DNA of 64,000 nucleotides from Flavobacteriia bacterium (GCA_015999765.1 JAECQR010000002.1:186001-250000); one strand, 5' to 3'; positions 1-9,755 are shown, numbered from the stretch's first letter. Notes: generated by a model from the sequence alone, not told the origin. A program made the numbers and translations.

Positions 1-154
1 ACTTCATCCCAATGTTTCAAAAATCACGGGTGTAATCTGCGGCTACCGCGTGGAAGATATCGAAGATCAACTTATGCAGAAGATCCGTTATCTGGATAAA
101 CTGATTGATGAACTGGCAAAAGGAAAAACGATGGAGAAGATTTTGAGGACATGA
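1..154 (+). CDS. C-terminal end of an unidentified protein (5' end outside window)
   Basis: An open frame beginning at base 2 runs into a TGA at 152-154 and gives about 50 residues. It contains a charged, helix-like tail (ending [11 protein letters not shown]) after a short stretch around [14 protein letters not shown] do not recognise the family from this fragment. The following gene starts 135 bases later, so it need not be in the same operon. The reading frame is clean and its codon use resembles the neighbouring genes, so it is probably a real gene end. Confidence 0.6.
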   Translation, partial: LHPNVSKITGVICGYRVEDIEDQLMQKIRYLDKLIDELAKGKTMEKILRT

Positions 155-289
155 AATCCTCGTTTTGAATGTGAAAAAAAATCAGGCGCGTGTGGTCGCT
201 TTTCGTAACTTTAACTGTTGCAATTTATTAGAACATATCGGGGAAGCTGAAAACCGGATAGAGTAGGCCGAAAAACAAAAAACACAAAT

Positions 290-562
290 ATGCCTAAGTA
301 CGTCATCGAAAGAGAAATTCCAGGAGCCGGAACGCTGACTCCGGAACAGCTGAAAGCAATTTCGCAAACTTCCTGCGGAGTATTAGACCAAATGGGACCA
401 AAAATTCAGTGGGTCCACAGTTATGTCACCACCGACAAAATTTACTGTATTTACAATGCTCCCAATGAGGAAATGGTGCGCGAACATGCAGCTCAGGGCG
501 GTTTCCCGGCCAATTCTGTGAGCAAAGTCTCGACCATAATTGATCCCACCACTGCTGAATAA
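290..562 (+). CDS. DUF4242 (SCO4226-like nickel-binding) family protein
   Basis: Small soluble protein of 90 residues with the N-terminal pattern PKYVIEREIPGAG and the later YVTTDKIYCIY segment typical of DUF4242 ferredoxin-fold proteins, some of which bind nickel. The length fits a single-domain member. There is no signal peptide, so it should be cytosolic. It is followed by a bidirectional terminator shared with the convergent subtilase gene. The substrate or partner cannot be told from sequence; the family call is fairly sure, the metal role is only known for a relative. Confidence 0.8.
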   Translation: MPKYVIEREIPGAGTLTPEQLKAISQTSCGVLDQMGPKIQWVHSYVTTDKIYCIYNAPNEEMVREHAAQGGFPANSVSKVSTIIDPTTAE

Positions 563-590
563 TAAATCAGAACATTACTCAAATCAGCCA

Positions 591-618
591 AAAAGACCTT
601 CACAACTGAAGGTCTTTT
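591..618. terminator. Bidirectional rho-independent terminator
   Basis: A 10-bp stem (AAAGACCTTC / GAAGGTCTTT) with a 6-base loop and A/T tracts on both sides lies between the convergent DUF4242 gene and the subtilase gene, so it can end both transcripts. Confidence 0.8.
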
Positions 619-622
619 ATAT

Positions 623-2236
623 TTATTGCTTGATAAGCTTTTCAATGTGCTCACCGGTACCGGTTATTATTTTCACAAAGTAAATACCTGTACTCAGTCT
701 TTCAATATTATAGGTTTTCGAATCCTGAAGGTTCTGAATTTTTCGTCCTAAAGTATCGTAGATTTCGACAGATAAAACTTTTTCGGAAGTTTCAACGGTA
801 AAATAACTGACTGCAGGATTCGGATAAATTTTAATTCCTGATTTGGTATTGCTTTCTGCAGTGGCCAATTGGGCATCGCTTAGGGTTTGCGCAAAATTCA
901 GGATTCCGTAACCCATCTGCGCGGTATAACCTGGATAAAGTGACGCATTTTCCCTGAGAAGATTTCTTAAAACCGGTAAAGGTCTGTTCGGAACGGCCTG
1001 AATCAGACACGCCACGCCGCCTGCAGCAAGTGGAGTTGCGAATGAAGTTCCGCTTCCTGAAGTCGCACCGTTATTGTAACCCATTGCAGTATCTGTTCCG
1101 CGTGCACTGGCATCCGGCTTTATTACACCCACCGAATTAGGTCCGTATGATGAAAAAGAAGAACTAGCACCTGTAGAAGTAACACCACCGATGGTGAAAA
1201 CTTTTTCATTATCTGCTGGTGTGATGATGTATTTCCAGGGCTTCAGCGCTTCATTTCCAGCGGCCGCGAGTACGAAAATTCCTTTTTCTACCGCGATTTG
1301 CGCAGTTCGCGCAATAAATGAAGTGCTGCCATTCATGTCGGAGTACAGCAGGTTATATCGGCTGTCATCAAAATCATAATATCCCAATGAGGTCGAAATA
1401 ATATCAACTCCTTTTCTGTCGGCTTCTTCGGCGGCCTCTGTCCAATAGATCATTTCCTCAGGAATTTCGTTGTAGGCGTCTTCGGTGGCGTAAAGGTAGA
1501 AATCTGCATCTGGCGCTGAGCCTACATACTGGTTCTGCACATAACCAGCAATCACGCCCAGACAGTAGGAGCCGTGATTATTGAGTGCGGTACTGTAAAT
1601 ATCATTGTTCTTACTGATAAAATTATACCCGCCTTTAATCTGTCCGTTGTTTCGGATTCGTGCAAAAGCTGATCCTGTATTTACGGTTGGAAATCCGGTG
1701 TCGATCACCGCGATCGTTACTCCAGTTCCTGTATATCCTGAAACATGCAGTGGACGAAGATTGATCTGGTTGATTTGGGAAAGTCCTGTTCCGTAATTAA
1801 AATCGGTTTTACCAATGGTATTATTAAAGACTTCGAACTTATTTACCTTTTCAGGATTTGTTTTTCCGCCACCTGTAGGATGTTTAATGAAGCGTTCTAC
1901 CGACTGAACGTAAGGCTGTGCCTGAATCGTTGCAATTTGGGCAGTGGTTGCATTTACCGCGACACCGTTCATCCATTTCGAATAATCTGTTACGGTGAAA
2001 CCCAGATTCCTTATGTTCTGAACATAGGACTGTTCCAACGGTGCATCCTGATCATTTAATGCAATGCCGTATTTTGTTCGCCGGTCAAGAGATTTCTGTG
2101 AAAGTTCGCTCAGTGGATTTGCATAAAAAGCAGCTTTGTTCGGTTTGTCTTTAAAGAAAACGAAGACCAGTTCTGTTTGAGCGCTTACAAATGTAAAAGC
2201 GATCAGGACGAAAAAGGAAAGTATTTTTTTAATCAT
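623..2236 (-). CDS. Secreted S8 subtilisin-like serine peptidase with T9SS type A sorting domain
   Basis: The 537-residue protein has a Sec signal peptide (about residues 1-19, ending VSAQ), a propeptide-like region to about 150, and a subtilase domain with catalytic Asp179 (AVIDTGFP), His221 (NNHGSY), oxyanion Asn328 (AAAGNE) and Ser398 (SGTSFATP). The last ~75 residues form a type IX secretion C-terminal domain (IKIYPNP at its start, LSTGIYFVKI near its end). It should cross the outer membrane by T9SS and be surface-attached or released. It is a monocistronic unit with its own candidate promoter. All catalytic residues are present, so it is likely active; the substrate is unknown. Confidence 0.93.
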   Translation of the reverse strand: MIKKILSFFVLIAFTFVSAQTELVFVFFKDKPNKAAFYANPLSELSQKSLDRRTKYGIALNDQDAPLEQSYVQNIRNLGFTVTDYSKWMNGVAVNATTAQIATIQAQPYVQSVERFIKHPTGGGKTNPEKVNKFEVFNNTIGKTDFNYGTGLSQINQINLRPLHVSGYTGTGVTIAVIDTGFPTVNTGSAFARIRNNGQIKGGYNFISKNNDIYSTALNNHGSYCLGVIAGYVQNQYVGSAPDADFYLYATEDAYNEIPEEMIYWTEAAEEADRKGVDIISTSLGYYDFDDSRYNLLYSDMNGSTSFIARTAQIAVEKGIFVLAAAGNEALKPWKYIITPADNEKVFTIGGVTSTGASSSFSSYGPNSVGVIKPDASARGTDTAMGYNNGATSGSGTSFATPLAAGGVACLIQAVPNRPLPVLRNLLRENASLYPGYTAQMGYGILNFAQTLSDAQLATAESNTKSGIKIYPNPAVSYFTVETSEKVLSVEIYDTLGRKIQNLQDSKTYNIERLSTGIYFVKIITGTGEHIEKLIKQ

Positions 2237-2575
2237 TTCAGTAATTATTAAATTCGCTCAAAATTACTAAAAATGCTGAAAAATTAATGCGGTTTTCTTG
2301 ATTAAATTTTAGTAGCTTTAAATAAGTCGATATATGTTTTGATTTTCGCTAAAACGTATTTTTTGATTAAAGAGTGGCTTTCAACTGTACTGGCTTTTAG
2401 TTGTACAGAATTTATGTCGCACTGTAAACACTTTCCAAAACATATTGCGTTTTGCTTTCGCCCAAAATTTAATTTTCTTAAATTTGAGCAATATTCCGGA
2501 TGACAGACGTGACATGCATTCTTAAAATTACCAACTTTAAATCACGTTACCGCCGGGATAAAAAATAGACTACTT
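2237..2575. other. Intergenic region between divergent genes
   Basis: This 339-base AT-rich gap holds the minus-strand -7 box of the subtilase gene and, at 2479-2486, TAAATTTG, a candidate plus-strand -7 box for the aminotransferase gene about 90 bases upstream of its ATG. A TTG lies 24 bases before that box, slightly beyond the usual 17-23 spacing. I see no small gene, hairpin RNA or repeat. Confidence 0.5.
2259..2266 (-). promoter_or_regulatory. Candidate -7 box for the subtilase gene
   Basis: Read on the minus strand this is TAATTTTG, matching the Bacteroidetes -7 consensus TAnnTTTG, 22 bases before the start codon. No convincing -33 TTG was found at the usual spacing. Confidence 0.4.
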
Positions 2576-3703
2576 ATGAAAAAAATTCAGATGGTTGACC
2601 TTCAGAGTCAATATTATAAGATAAAAGCTGATGTAGATAACGCAGTCCTTAATGTGCTGGATTCTGCCGCATTTATTAACGGTCCCGAAGTGAAATCTTT
2701 TCAAACTGAACTTGAAGCTTATCTGGATGTAAAACACGTTATCCCGTGTGCGAATGGAACCGATGCCTTACAAATTGCGCTGATGTCGCTGGATTTGAAG
2801 GAAGGCGATGAAGTCATTACCGCAGATTTTACTTTCGCTGCCACCGTGGAAGTTATTCATCTTCTCAAACTGAAATCCGTTTTAGTTGACGTAGATTACG
2901 ATACGTTCACTATGGATATCGACAAAGTGAAAGCCGCGATTACTCCAAATACCAAGGCGATTATCCCTGTACATCTTTTCGGGCAGTGCGCCAATATGGA
3001 AGAAATCCTTAAGGTAGCCAAAGCCCATAACCTTTACGTTATTGAAGACAACGCACAGGCGATTGGTGCAGATTTCACGTTTTCCGACGGGACGGTTAAG
3101 AAATCCGGAACGATGGGAATTCTCGGAACTACTTCATTTTTTCCGTCTAAAAACCTTGGCTGCTATGGCGATGGCGGTGCTATTTTCACCAATGATGATG
3201 AACTTGCCCACAAAATCAGGGGAATTGTAAACCACGGTATGTACGAGAGATATTACCATGATGAGGTGGGTGTGAATTCGCGATTAGACAGTATTCAGGC
3301 GACGGTTCTAAGAAAAAAGCTTCCGCTTTTGGATACGTATAATGAAGCACGCAGAAAAGCTGCAGATTATTATGATGAGGCTTTCGCTGGAAATCCTAAT
3401 ATCTTAATTCCTACCAGAGCAGAAAATTCAACACACGTTTTTCATCAGTATACTTTAAGAATCCTGAACGGAAAACGCAACGAACTGCAGCAGTTTTTAA
3501 CTGAAAAAGAAGTTCCGGCAATGATTTATTATCCGGTTGCACTGAGAAAACAGAAAGCTTATTTTCAGGACAGTGACGATAAGGATTTCGTAAATACTGA
3601 TAAACTTTTAGGTGAAGTAATTTCGCTTCCTATGCATACCGAACTGGACGAAGAGCAGCAAAAGTATATTGCTGATGCGGTTCTGGAGTTTATGAACGCT
3701 TAA
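2576..3703 (+). CDS. DegT/DnrJ/EryC1/StrS family sugar aminotransferase
   Basis: PLP-dependent aminotransferase of 375 residues, the normal length for the family. Visible features are CANGTDAL (59-66, phosphate contact), the EDNAQA motif with Asp158, the PLP-lysine K192 in SFFPSKNLGCYGD, and NHGMYERYYHDEVGVNSR substrate-loop residues. Such enzymes transaminate nucleotide-linked keto-sugars for surface polysaccharide or O-antigen. The nearby galE supports a sugar-nucleotide role, with an unknown small membrane protein between them. The exact sugar substrate cannot be assigned. Confidence 0.9.
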   Translation: MKKIQMVDLQSQYYKIKADVDNAVLNVLDSAAFINGPEVKSFQTELEAYLDVKHVIPCANGTDALQIALMSLDLKEGDEVITADFTFAATVEVIHLLKLKSVLVDVDYDTFTMDIDKVKAAITPNTKAIIPVHLFGQCANMEEILKVAKAHNLYVIEDNAQAIGADFTFSDGTVKKSGTMGILGTTSFFPSKNLGCYGDGGAIFTNDDELAHKIRGIVNHGMYERYYHDEVGVNSRLDSIQATVLRKKLPLLDTYNEARRKAADYYDEAFAGNPNILIPTRAENSTHVFHQYTLRILNGKRNELQQFLTEKEVPAMIYYPVALRKQKAYFQDSDDKDFVNTDKLLGEVISLPMHTELDEEQQKYIADAVLEFMNA

Positions 3704-3705
3704 CA

Positions 3706-4104
3706 TTGAAACAAAGGGTTTTTAAGTATAAATTGCTATTTGTTTTAGCATTAATTTTCCATAGTTTAATTTCTCTTGGTTTAATTATAAGATTGTTTCA
3801 GTTACAAAAACGAAATTTTGGCTTAGATGATCTGCTCTGGTTGTTGTTATTTTTACTTTTAAACATCGTAATTACCATTGCATTAATTGAAAAACACCGG
3901 AAATCAGTTCTTCTTATTAACATTACATTTCTCCCTATATTTTTATGGTTTTTTTTAATGGTTATATGGAATATGTTATTCGGAATTTTTTCCGATCAAA
4001 GTTTAAAAAAATCAATAATCATAGGACTCTATTTAGTTGCTGTAAACCTATTTAGATATGAAACTGTGGAAGATGATATCGACCAAATAGGTAAGCCCGT
4101 ATAA
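3706..4104 (+). CDS. Small four-helix membrane protein of unknown function (TTG start)
   Basis: A 132-residue hydrophobic protein begins at TTG, two bases after the stop of the aminotransferase gene. It has about four membrane segments (roughly 9-31, 42-64, 68-92, 100-118) and a short acidic C-terminus (ETVEDDIDQIGKPV). It is AT-richer than both neighbours. The tight spacing implies co-transcription with the aminotransferase and possibly galE 34 bases downstream. I do not recognise the family. No ATG is available near the start, so the TTG choice rests on spacing and on the lysine/arginine-rich N-terminus. Confidence 0.6.
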   Translation: MKQRVFKYKLLFVLALIFHSLISLGLIIRLFQLQKRNFGLDDLLWLLLFLLLNIVITIALIEKHRKSVLLINITFLPIFLWFFLMVIWNMLFGIFSDQSLKKSIIIGLYLVAVNLFRYETVEDDIDQIGKPV

Positions 4105-4137
4105 TAATCAATATTAAATCACCCTCAAAATTATAAA

Positions 4138-5157
4138 ATGACAATACTCGTAACAGGCGGACTCGGATATATCGGTTCACACACTGTGGTGGAGCTTTTA
4201 AAAAATAACTTTCAGGTTATCATTGTTGATGATCTTTCGAACTCAGAAAAATTTATCTTAGACAGTATCGAAAAAGTAGCGGGCAAACGACCGGTCTTTT
4301 TTCCTTTCGATCTGAAAAGAAAAGAACTTCTTTCCCAGGTTTTCGATGCTTATCAAATTGATGGTTGCATTAATTTTGCCGCATACAAAGCAGTGGGAGA
4401 GAGCCAGGAAAAACCTTTAGATTATTACGAAAACAATTTATTTTCTTTAATCAACATTCTGCAGGAATTTAAAGTCAGAAATATTTCGAACTTTATTTTC
4501 AGTTCATCGTGTACAGTTTACGGACAGGCAGATGAACAGCCCATTGATGAGAATACCCCACTGAAAACGCCTGAATCCTCTTACGGTAAAACCAAACAGA
4601 TGGGGGAGGAGATTCTTAAGGATTTTGCTACTGCCCATCAGCGAAAAGTTTCACTTTTAAGGTATTTCAATCCGATCGGTGCACATCCCACGGCTTTGCT
4701 CGGTGAACTTCCGATTGGTGTTCCTAATAATCTGGTGCCTTACGTTACGCAGACCGCTTCAGGAATCCGGGAGAAACTCAATATCTGGGGAAATGATTAT
4801 GAAACTGAAGACGGAACGGCAGTCCGCGATTATATTTATGTGGTAGATCTCGCTAAAGCACACGTAAAAGCCTTGCAGAAACTGATCGCTTCGAACGAAG
4901 ATACCGTAATTGATATTTACAATCTGGGAACCGGAAAAGGTTCATCCGTTTTAGAAGTAGTGGAAGCTTTCGAAACGGCAAATGACGTTAAAGTTCCCTA
5001 TCAAATCTGTGAAAGAAGAGCAGGAGACATCACCATTGCTTACGCCAATGCCGACAAAGCGGAAAAAGAACTTGGCTGGAAAGCTGAAACCTCGCTTGAA
5101 GAAGCCTTGCGCACGACCTGGGAATGGCAGAAGTATCTGGAATCCAGAAACAGTTAA
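4138..5157 (+). CDS. galE: UDP-glucose 4-epimerase
   Basis: Extended short-chain dehydrogenase of 339 residues. The NAD-binding motif TGGLGYIGS is at 6-14, the serine region SSSCTVYG at 122-129, and the catalytic YxxxK pair is Tyr149/Lys153 (SSYGKTK). RYFNPIGAHP and the C-terminal KAEKELGWKAE segment are typical of GalE. It interconverts UDP-glucose and UDP-galactose for surface glycans and galactose use. It lies downstream of the aminotransferase and the small membrane protein and is followed by a strong terminator, so these three may form one unit. Confidence 0.95.
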   Translation: MTILVTGGLGYIGSHTVVELLKNNFQVIIVDDLSNSEKFILDSIEKVAGKRPVFFPFDLKRKELLSQVFDAYQIDGCINFAAYKAVGESQEKPLDYYENNLFSLINILQEFKVRNISNFIFSSSCTVYGQADEQPIDENTPLKTPESSYGKTKQMGEEILKDFATAHQRKVSLLRYFNPIGAHPTALLGELPIGVPNNLVPYVTQTASGIREKLNIWGNDYETEDGTAVRDYIYVVDLAKAHVKALQKLIASNEDTVIDIYNLGTGKGSSVLEVVEAFETANDVKVPYQICERRAGDITIAYANADKAEKELGWKAETSLEEALRTTWEWQKYLESRNS

Positions 5158-5184
5158 TGGAATACTATTATTTAAACTATAAAA

Positions 5185-5220
5185 AAACAGTCCCGTTCAA
5201 TATCGAACGGGACTGTTTTT
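5185..5220 (+). terminator. Rho-independent terminator after galE
   Basis: An 11-bp stem (CAGTCCCGTTC / GAACGGGACTG) with a 6-base loop, flanked by A and T runs. The convergent TonB-receptor gene ends 22 bases later, so it may work in both directions. Confidence 0.85.
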
Positions 5221-5241
5221 ATAATAAAACTAACACTTTTT

Positions 5242-7761
5242 TTACATTGGTCCTTGCGGCTCATCATCGCCGGAAGAATTACTGTTTATGTCTTTCTTAC
5301 GTTTTGGCTGATCAATTTTTTCACCCTGTTTGAAACGGTAAGTCAATGAAACGTTGAAAGTTCTCGGGTTCCATCTCATAAATGATTCTTTTTCAAAGTT
5401 GTTTCCAAAACCTGTCATCTCACGGCCTCTGGTTCCTAAGATATCCTGAATGTTAAAGGCAAGTGTTCCGTTTCCTTTCCAGATGGTTTTATTGGCTCCG
5501 AAATTAAGTACATACATTGGTTTGCTTTCGCTGGAAGCTGTTTTCTGACCTCCTCTGTAAAAGCCCTGTACCTGCATGCTGAATGTTTTATCTACTTTAA
5601 AGCTATTGGTCAGTCGGAAACGTGTAGAAAAACCGGAACCGTCAAATGACATAGGCTTACTCATTGTTGCTGCATCGAAATATTCACCATCGGACTTATA
5701 CCCAAACAGATCGGCGCTTGCCATAATTTTCCACCATGAAAATAGATCAGCGGTTGCGTTCAAGTCTAACCCGTACTGGTGCTCGTTTCCAATATTAAAT
5801 GGCTTTGTGATCAATACGTTGGATCCCGGAGTTTCGCTCACTACAACAAAACGGGTTTCGTCTTGAGTTGCGCGGTAATAAAGGGTAGGATTGATGGTAA
5901 GTTTTTTCTTCTGAATTGCATATCCCACCTCAAATGAATCGATATATTCCGGATTAAGATCTTCATTTCCTCTGAAGAGATTTTGACGGTTTGCAAGAGA
6001 TGTAGGATAAGGAATCAAGAACCAGGATCTTGGTCTGTTGATTCTTCTGGAATAATTCACCAATAACTGATTGTTTGAACTTCCCAAGTCATAGCTTAGA
6101 AATACACTAGGGAAAAAGCCTGTATAATTTTTTTCCTTGCTCGACTGGTTTCCGCTCAAACTCCTGTAGTCGATTCCGATGTTTGAGTTTTCTGCACGCA
6201 GACCTAACTGATAACCGAACTTGTCGATTTTACTCTTGAACTGTGTATAAACGGCATTAATGGATTCGCTGTAAACGGTATTTCCGCTGTATGCATCTAC
6301 AGTTCCATAATTGAGGAAGGAATCGGTCTCGCCATTTAAGAAATCATAATCGTTATTATTATTGTCAAAACGGTAACCTGCTTCGAATTTAGAAGCTTCC
6401 CCGATCGGTAATTCGTAGTCGATTTTACCAATAATAGATTTATTTATGGTGTTGTTATTACCAAAGGAGCCATATTTGAAGACAGACTCATCAAGTTCAC
6501 GGGAGTTTTCCACGGACTCGTTATCACTTTTCTGCAGACTCAGGGAAAGATAAATATTGTGGCCCTGATCATTAAATTTATGATCCAGACCTAAATCTCC
6601 CTGAAGCGAAAGATTTTTGCTGTTACCTAGAGCCAAAGTCTGGGTATATGAATCTATATTTCTTCCCGCAATATAATTGAAATTATCAACGGTATTGTTG
6701 TTCTCACTTTCAAAGGTACGCACCATTCCCGAAAGGTTGAAAGATGTTTTTTCTGAAAGATCTACGGTAAAACCGGCATTTGCGTTGTAGTTTTTATTTT
6801 CGCTTGAGTTAAGAGAATTCTGCTCAAAGTAAGACGTAGTAGCACCGGTTACAGGATCGAAAAATCTTGTATCACTGTCGTTTTTACCTTCACTTTCACG
6901 GTAACCACCGCCGCCATTCAGAAACCATGTCCAGCTTCCTTTTTTCCAGCTTAGGTTGGTATTCAGGTTGGTGCTTGGCAAATACCCAACACTTCCGGTT
7001 ACGCTTCCGTTAAAGCCCATTCCTTTGGTTTTCTTCAGGATGATATTTAAAATTCCGGCGGTTCCGCTCGCTTCAAATTTAGAAGAAGGGTTGGTAATTA
7101 CCTCGATTCTCTCAATTTGGTCTGCGGGAATGGATTGCAGTGCGTTCGCGCCACTGTCGATGCCAAGAAGAGCAGAAGGTTTACCGTTAATCAGAAATCT
7201 TACGTTGGAGTTTCCACGCATGGATACTGTACCGTCTGTTTCTACGGATACTGAAGGAACATTGGTTAGAACATCCTGCAGATTACCACCTTTGCTGATG
7301 ATGTCTGTAGAAGGATCGTAAACTTTTTTATCCAGTTCAACCCTGTAAGGTTTTGTAGCAGCTGCGGTAATCGTCACCCCCTGGATATCCTGAGTCTTGG
7401 TATTGGTTAAAGAACCTTCCGGCTCTACCGAAATACTGCCAAGATTTCCCGGTCTGGCAATCTGTTTATTTAGAGTTGATTTTTTGAAGTCGATGGCTTC
7501 TACCGTGATGTCGTAGTTGCCCGGAGTTAATGCAAGCTGGTAGTTTCCTTTTTCATCAGTCAGTGCTGCATCGCTGAAGAGTTTGTTGGCTTTGTTGCTG
7601 AAGCTTACCGAAGCATAGGGAACCGGCTGGTTCTGTTTGTCTACGATTTGTCCGCTCACATTCATTTTTTCCTGAGCAAAGGCGAACGCCGCTGCGGTAA
7701 GTAAAAATGTTAAGCCTAATGTTTTCCTGGTTAAATTTTGAGTAATTTCAGTTTTAATCAT
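5242..7761 (-). CDS. TonB-dependent outer-membrane receptor (outer membrane beta-barrel family)
   Basis: I start at the ATG giving MIKTEITQ because the signal peptide (to about residue 29, AFAFAQ) follows directly; an in-frame start 11 codons upstream (7794) is less likely. The 839 residues comprise a carboxypeptidase-regulatory-like domain (about 33-115), a plug domain (about 150-260, with SMRGNSNVRFLINGKPSA) and a large C-terminal beta-barrel rich in alternating aromatic strands. It probably takes up a substrate across the outer membrane using TonB-ExbBD energy. No SusD partner lies next to it, so it is not a standard polysaccharide locus; the ligand is unknown. Confidence 0.9.
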   Translation of the reverse strand: MIKTEITQNLTRKTLGLTFLLTAAAFAFAQEKMNVSGQIVDKQNQPVPYASVSFSNKANKLFSDAALTDEKGNYQLALTPGNYDITVEAIDFKKSTLNKQIARPGNLGSISVEPEGSLTNTKTQDIQGVTITAAATKPYRVELDKKVYDPSTDIISKGGNLQDVLTNVPSVSVETDGTVSMRGNSNVRFLINGKPSALLGIDSGANALQSIPADQIERIEVITNPSSKFEASGTAGILNIILKKTKGMGFNGSVTGSVGYLPSTNLNTNLSWKKGSWTWFLNGGGGYRESEGKNDSDTRFFDPVTGATTSYFEQNSLNSSENKNYNANAGFTVDLSEKTSFNLSGMVRTFESENNNTVDNFNYIAGRNIDSYTQTLALGNSKNLSLQGDLGLDHKFNDQGHNIYLSLSLQKSDNESVENSRELDESVFKYGSFGNNNTINKSIIGKIDYELPIGEASKFEAGYRFDNNNNDYDFLNGETDSFLNYGTVDAYSGNTVYSESINAVYTQFKSKIDKFGYQLGLRAENSNIGIDYRSLSGNQSSKEKNYTGFFPSVFLSYDLGSSNNQLLVNYSRRINRPRSWFLIPYPTSLANRQNLFRGNEDLNPEYIDSFEVGYAIQKKKLTINPTLYYRATQDETRFVVVSETPGSNVLITKPFNIGNEHQYGLDLNATADLFSWWKIMASADLFGYKSDGEYFDAATMSKPMSFDGSGFSTRFRLTNSFKVDKTFSMQVQGFYRGGQKTASSESKPMYVLNFGANKTIWKGNGTLAFNIQDILGTRGREMTGFGNNFEKESFMRWNPRTFNVSLTYRFKQGEKIDQPKRKKDINSNSSGDDEPQGPM

Positions 7762-7901
7762 GTCAGTCAGTTTGTAATCGCGCAATACCCTCACGTGAAG
7801 TTGGGTACAGAAGATTAGATGTCAATTTTTTAATGTATTAGCTAATTAGACGCAGAAATTGCGGAAATGTTAAAGCCGGAGATGTTAAATAATGTTAACG
7901 T

Positions 7902-8936
7902 TTATTTAATATTCTTCGAATTCAGCCATTCCTGATAGTCCCGCGCGTTCTTCGCGTGTTCGGCGTCGCTCGCGGTAAAGCGGTGAAATCCGAATTTATC
8001 GGGATCAGCAGCCATGAAGATGTAGTTGTTCTGCTCGGGATTAAGAACCGCGTCAACCGAACTTTTATCAGTAATACATATCGGTCCCGGCGGAATTCCC
8101 GCATTAGCATAAGTGTTATAAGGTGAAGGGTGTCTCAAATGTTTGTAAAGAACCCTTTTTATAGGAGTCGTGAAATTAGTCTCTTTGTTAATGGCATAAA
8201 TCACCGTAGGATCGCTCTGCAGTTTCATGCCTTTTCGGTAACGGTTCAGGTACAGCCCTGCAATTGTCTTCTGTTCATCCGGTTTTCCGCCGGATTCTTT
8301 ATACACGATTGAAGCCAGTGCGTAGATCTGATCTCTGGTTAAGCCGCTTTGTGCTTCTTTCGCTTTTCTTTCAGCAGTCCAGAAATCGTTATACTGGTCA
8401 TCGAATTTCTTGAAAAACTCATCCGGTGTTACGGTCCAGAAAAAATTATAGGTGTCGATGAAAAAATATTTCTTCAGGTCTTCGGCGTTATTGTAGCCTT
8501 TTTGAACCGCGATTTTATTCAGGTCTTTTGCAAATCTAAGCGAATCGAGCTCGGTTTTTTTAGTTACACGCCCAACCATTTGATATACATTTCCGAAATC
8601 TCCGATCCTGAATGTGTTTTCGGTCTGGTTGCCGGCTTTAATCATATTCACGAGATCCGTATTACTGGTTCCGGATTTAATGCGGTAGCGTCCTGCTTTG
8701 AAGAACCGGTCCATGCTTTTATCCTGGGCAACCGCTTTAAAAGATTCCCTGTTCTTAACATAAGGTGTTATGGAATCCAGGATGGAAGTGAAATTTGCCG
8801 AGTGCGGAATTAATATATAACCTTCCTTAGCCACATTGCTTGCGAAGAATTTCTGATAATACCGCAAACCGAAAAATCCGCCTATTAACAGAACAGCTAA
8901 AGCAATGACCGCAACTACCGAAATCCCTTTTTTCAT
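7902..8936 (-). CDS. mltG: Endolytic murein transglycosylase MltG
   Basis: This 344-residue YceG-like protein has one N-terminal membrane anchor (about 5-25), a LysM-like region (about 38-105) and the lytic transglycosylase domain with catalytic Glu214 in SIVYKES, followed by KTIAGLYLNR and SDPTVIYAI. It cleaves nascent glycan strands in the periplasm and so sets strand length during cell-wall synthesis. It lies 42 bases downstream of dapF on the same strand, a two-gene peptidoglycan unit. Length and motifs are complete. Confidence 0.94.
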   Translation of the reverse strand: MKKGISVVAVIALAVLLIGGFFGLRYYQKFFASNVAKEGYILIPHSANFTSILDSITPYVKNRESFKAVAQDKSMDRFFKAGRYRIKSGTSNTDLVNMIKAGNQTENTFRIGDFGNVYQMVGRVTKKTELDSLRFAKDLNKIAVQKGYNNAEDLKKYFFIDTYNFFWTVTPDEFFKKFDDQYNDFWTAERKAKEAQSGLTRDQIYALASIVYKESGGKPDEQKTIAGLYLNRYRKGMKLQSDPTVIYAINKETNFTTPIKRVLYKHLRHPSPYNTYANAGIPPGPICITDKSSVDAVLNPEQNNYIFMAADPDKFGFHRFTASDAEHAKNARDYQEWLNSKNIK

Positions 8937-8978
8937 ATAATTTTTATTGATTATTTAATCCAGAAGTTTTTTGCTGTT

Positions 8979-9755
8979 TCAGATGTTTACTTTTCCTCTG
9001 AAGACCTGCTTTGCAGGACCCTCCAGCCAAATACTTGTGAAAGAATCGCCTTGCTGTTCGGCGTATACCTTAAGGTTTCCGCCCAAAACTTTCACATTAA
9101 CTGCGCGATTGTTTTTGTCTTTAAGATAAACCAGCGCAGATGCGGTAACCCCAGTTCCGCAGCTGAAGGTTTCATCTTCAACGCCGCGTTCGTAGGTACG
9201 AACGAATATTTCGTTTTCCCCGGTCTCTTCAGCAAAGTTTACATTGATCCCTTCGTTTTGGTAAGTCGCAGAATTTCTGATTCTGTTACCCTCATCGTAG
9301 ACTTTAAAATTCTCTACATCATCCACAAACTGCACGAAATGCGGTGAGCCGGTATTAAGAACACTGTCTTCTCCATCTTTATTGATCACTGCAACATCGA
9401 TCATTTTCAGTTTTACAATGCCGTTGTGGATTTCTGCTTCATGAATTCCGTCGACAGCTTCAAAACTTGCTCTGTCTTCAAAAATATCCAGAAAATGGGC
9501 AAACGCTACAATGCATCGGCCACCGTTTCCGCACATGGTACTTTCATTTCCGTCGGAATTATAATATACCATCCTGAAGTCGGTGTTGGCATCATTTTCA
9601 AGTAAGATAAGGCCATCGCCGCCGATTCCGAATCTTCGGTCACAAAGCCTTTCGATCAACTCTTTTTCTTTCGGAAACTGCATATCGCGGTTATCGATCA
9701 TCACGAAATCGTTGCCGGTTCCCTGGTACTTGTAAAATTCAATTGTATTCTGCAT
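8979..9755 (-). CDS. dapF: Diaminopimelate epimerase
   Basis: The 258-residue enzyme converts LL- to meso-diaminopimelate for lysine and peptidoglycan. Both catalytic cysteines are visible: Cys75 in STMCGNGGRC and Cys199 in FSCGTGVTAS. The N-terminal YQGTGNDFVMIDNR signature is intact. It sits directly upstream of mltG, and dapB of the same pathway is elsewhere in this window. Cytosolic. Confidence 0.97.
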   Translation of the reverse strand: MQNTIEFYKYQGTGNDFVMIDNRDMQFPKEKELIERLCDRRFGIGGDGLILLENDANTDFRMVYYNSDGNESTMCGNGGRCIVAFAHFLDIFEDRASFEAVDGIHEAEIHNGIVKLKMIDVAVINKDGEDSVLNTGSPHFVQFVDDVENFKVYDEGNRIRNSATYQNEGINVNFAEETGENEIFVRTYERGVEDETFSCGTGVTASALVYLKDKNNRAVNVKVLGGNLKVYAEQQGDSFTSIWLEGPAKQVFRGKVNI

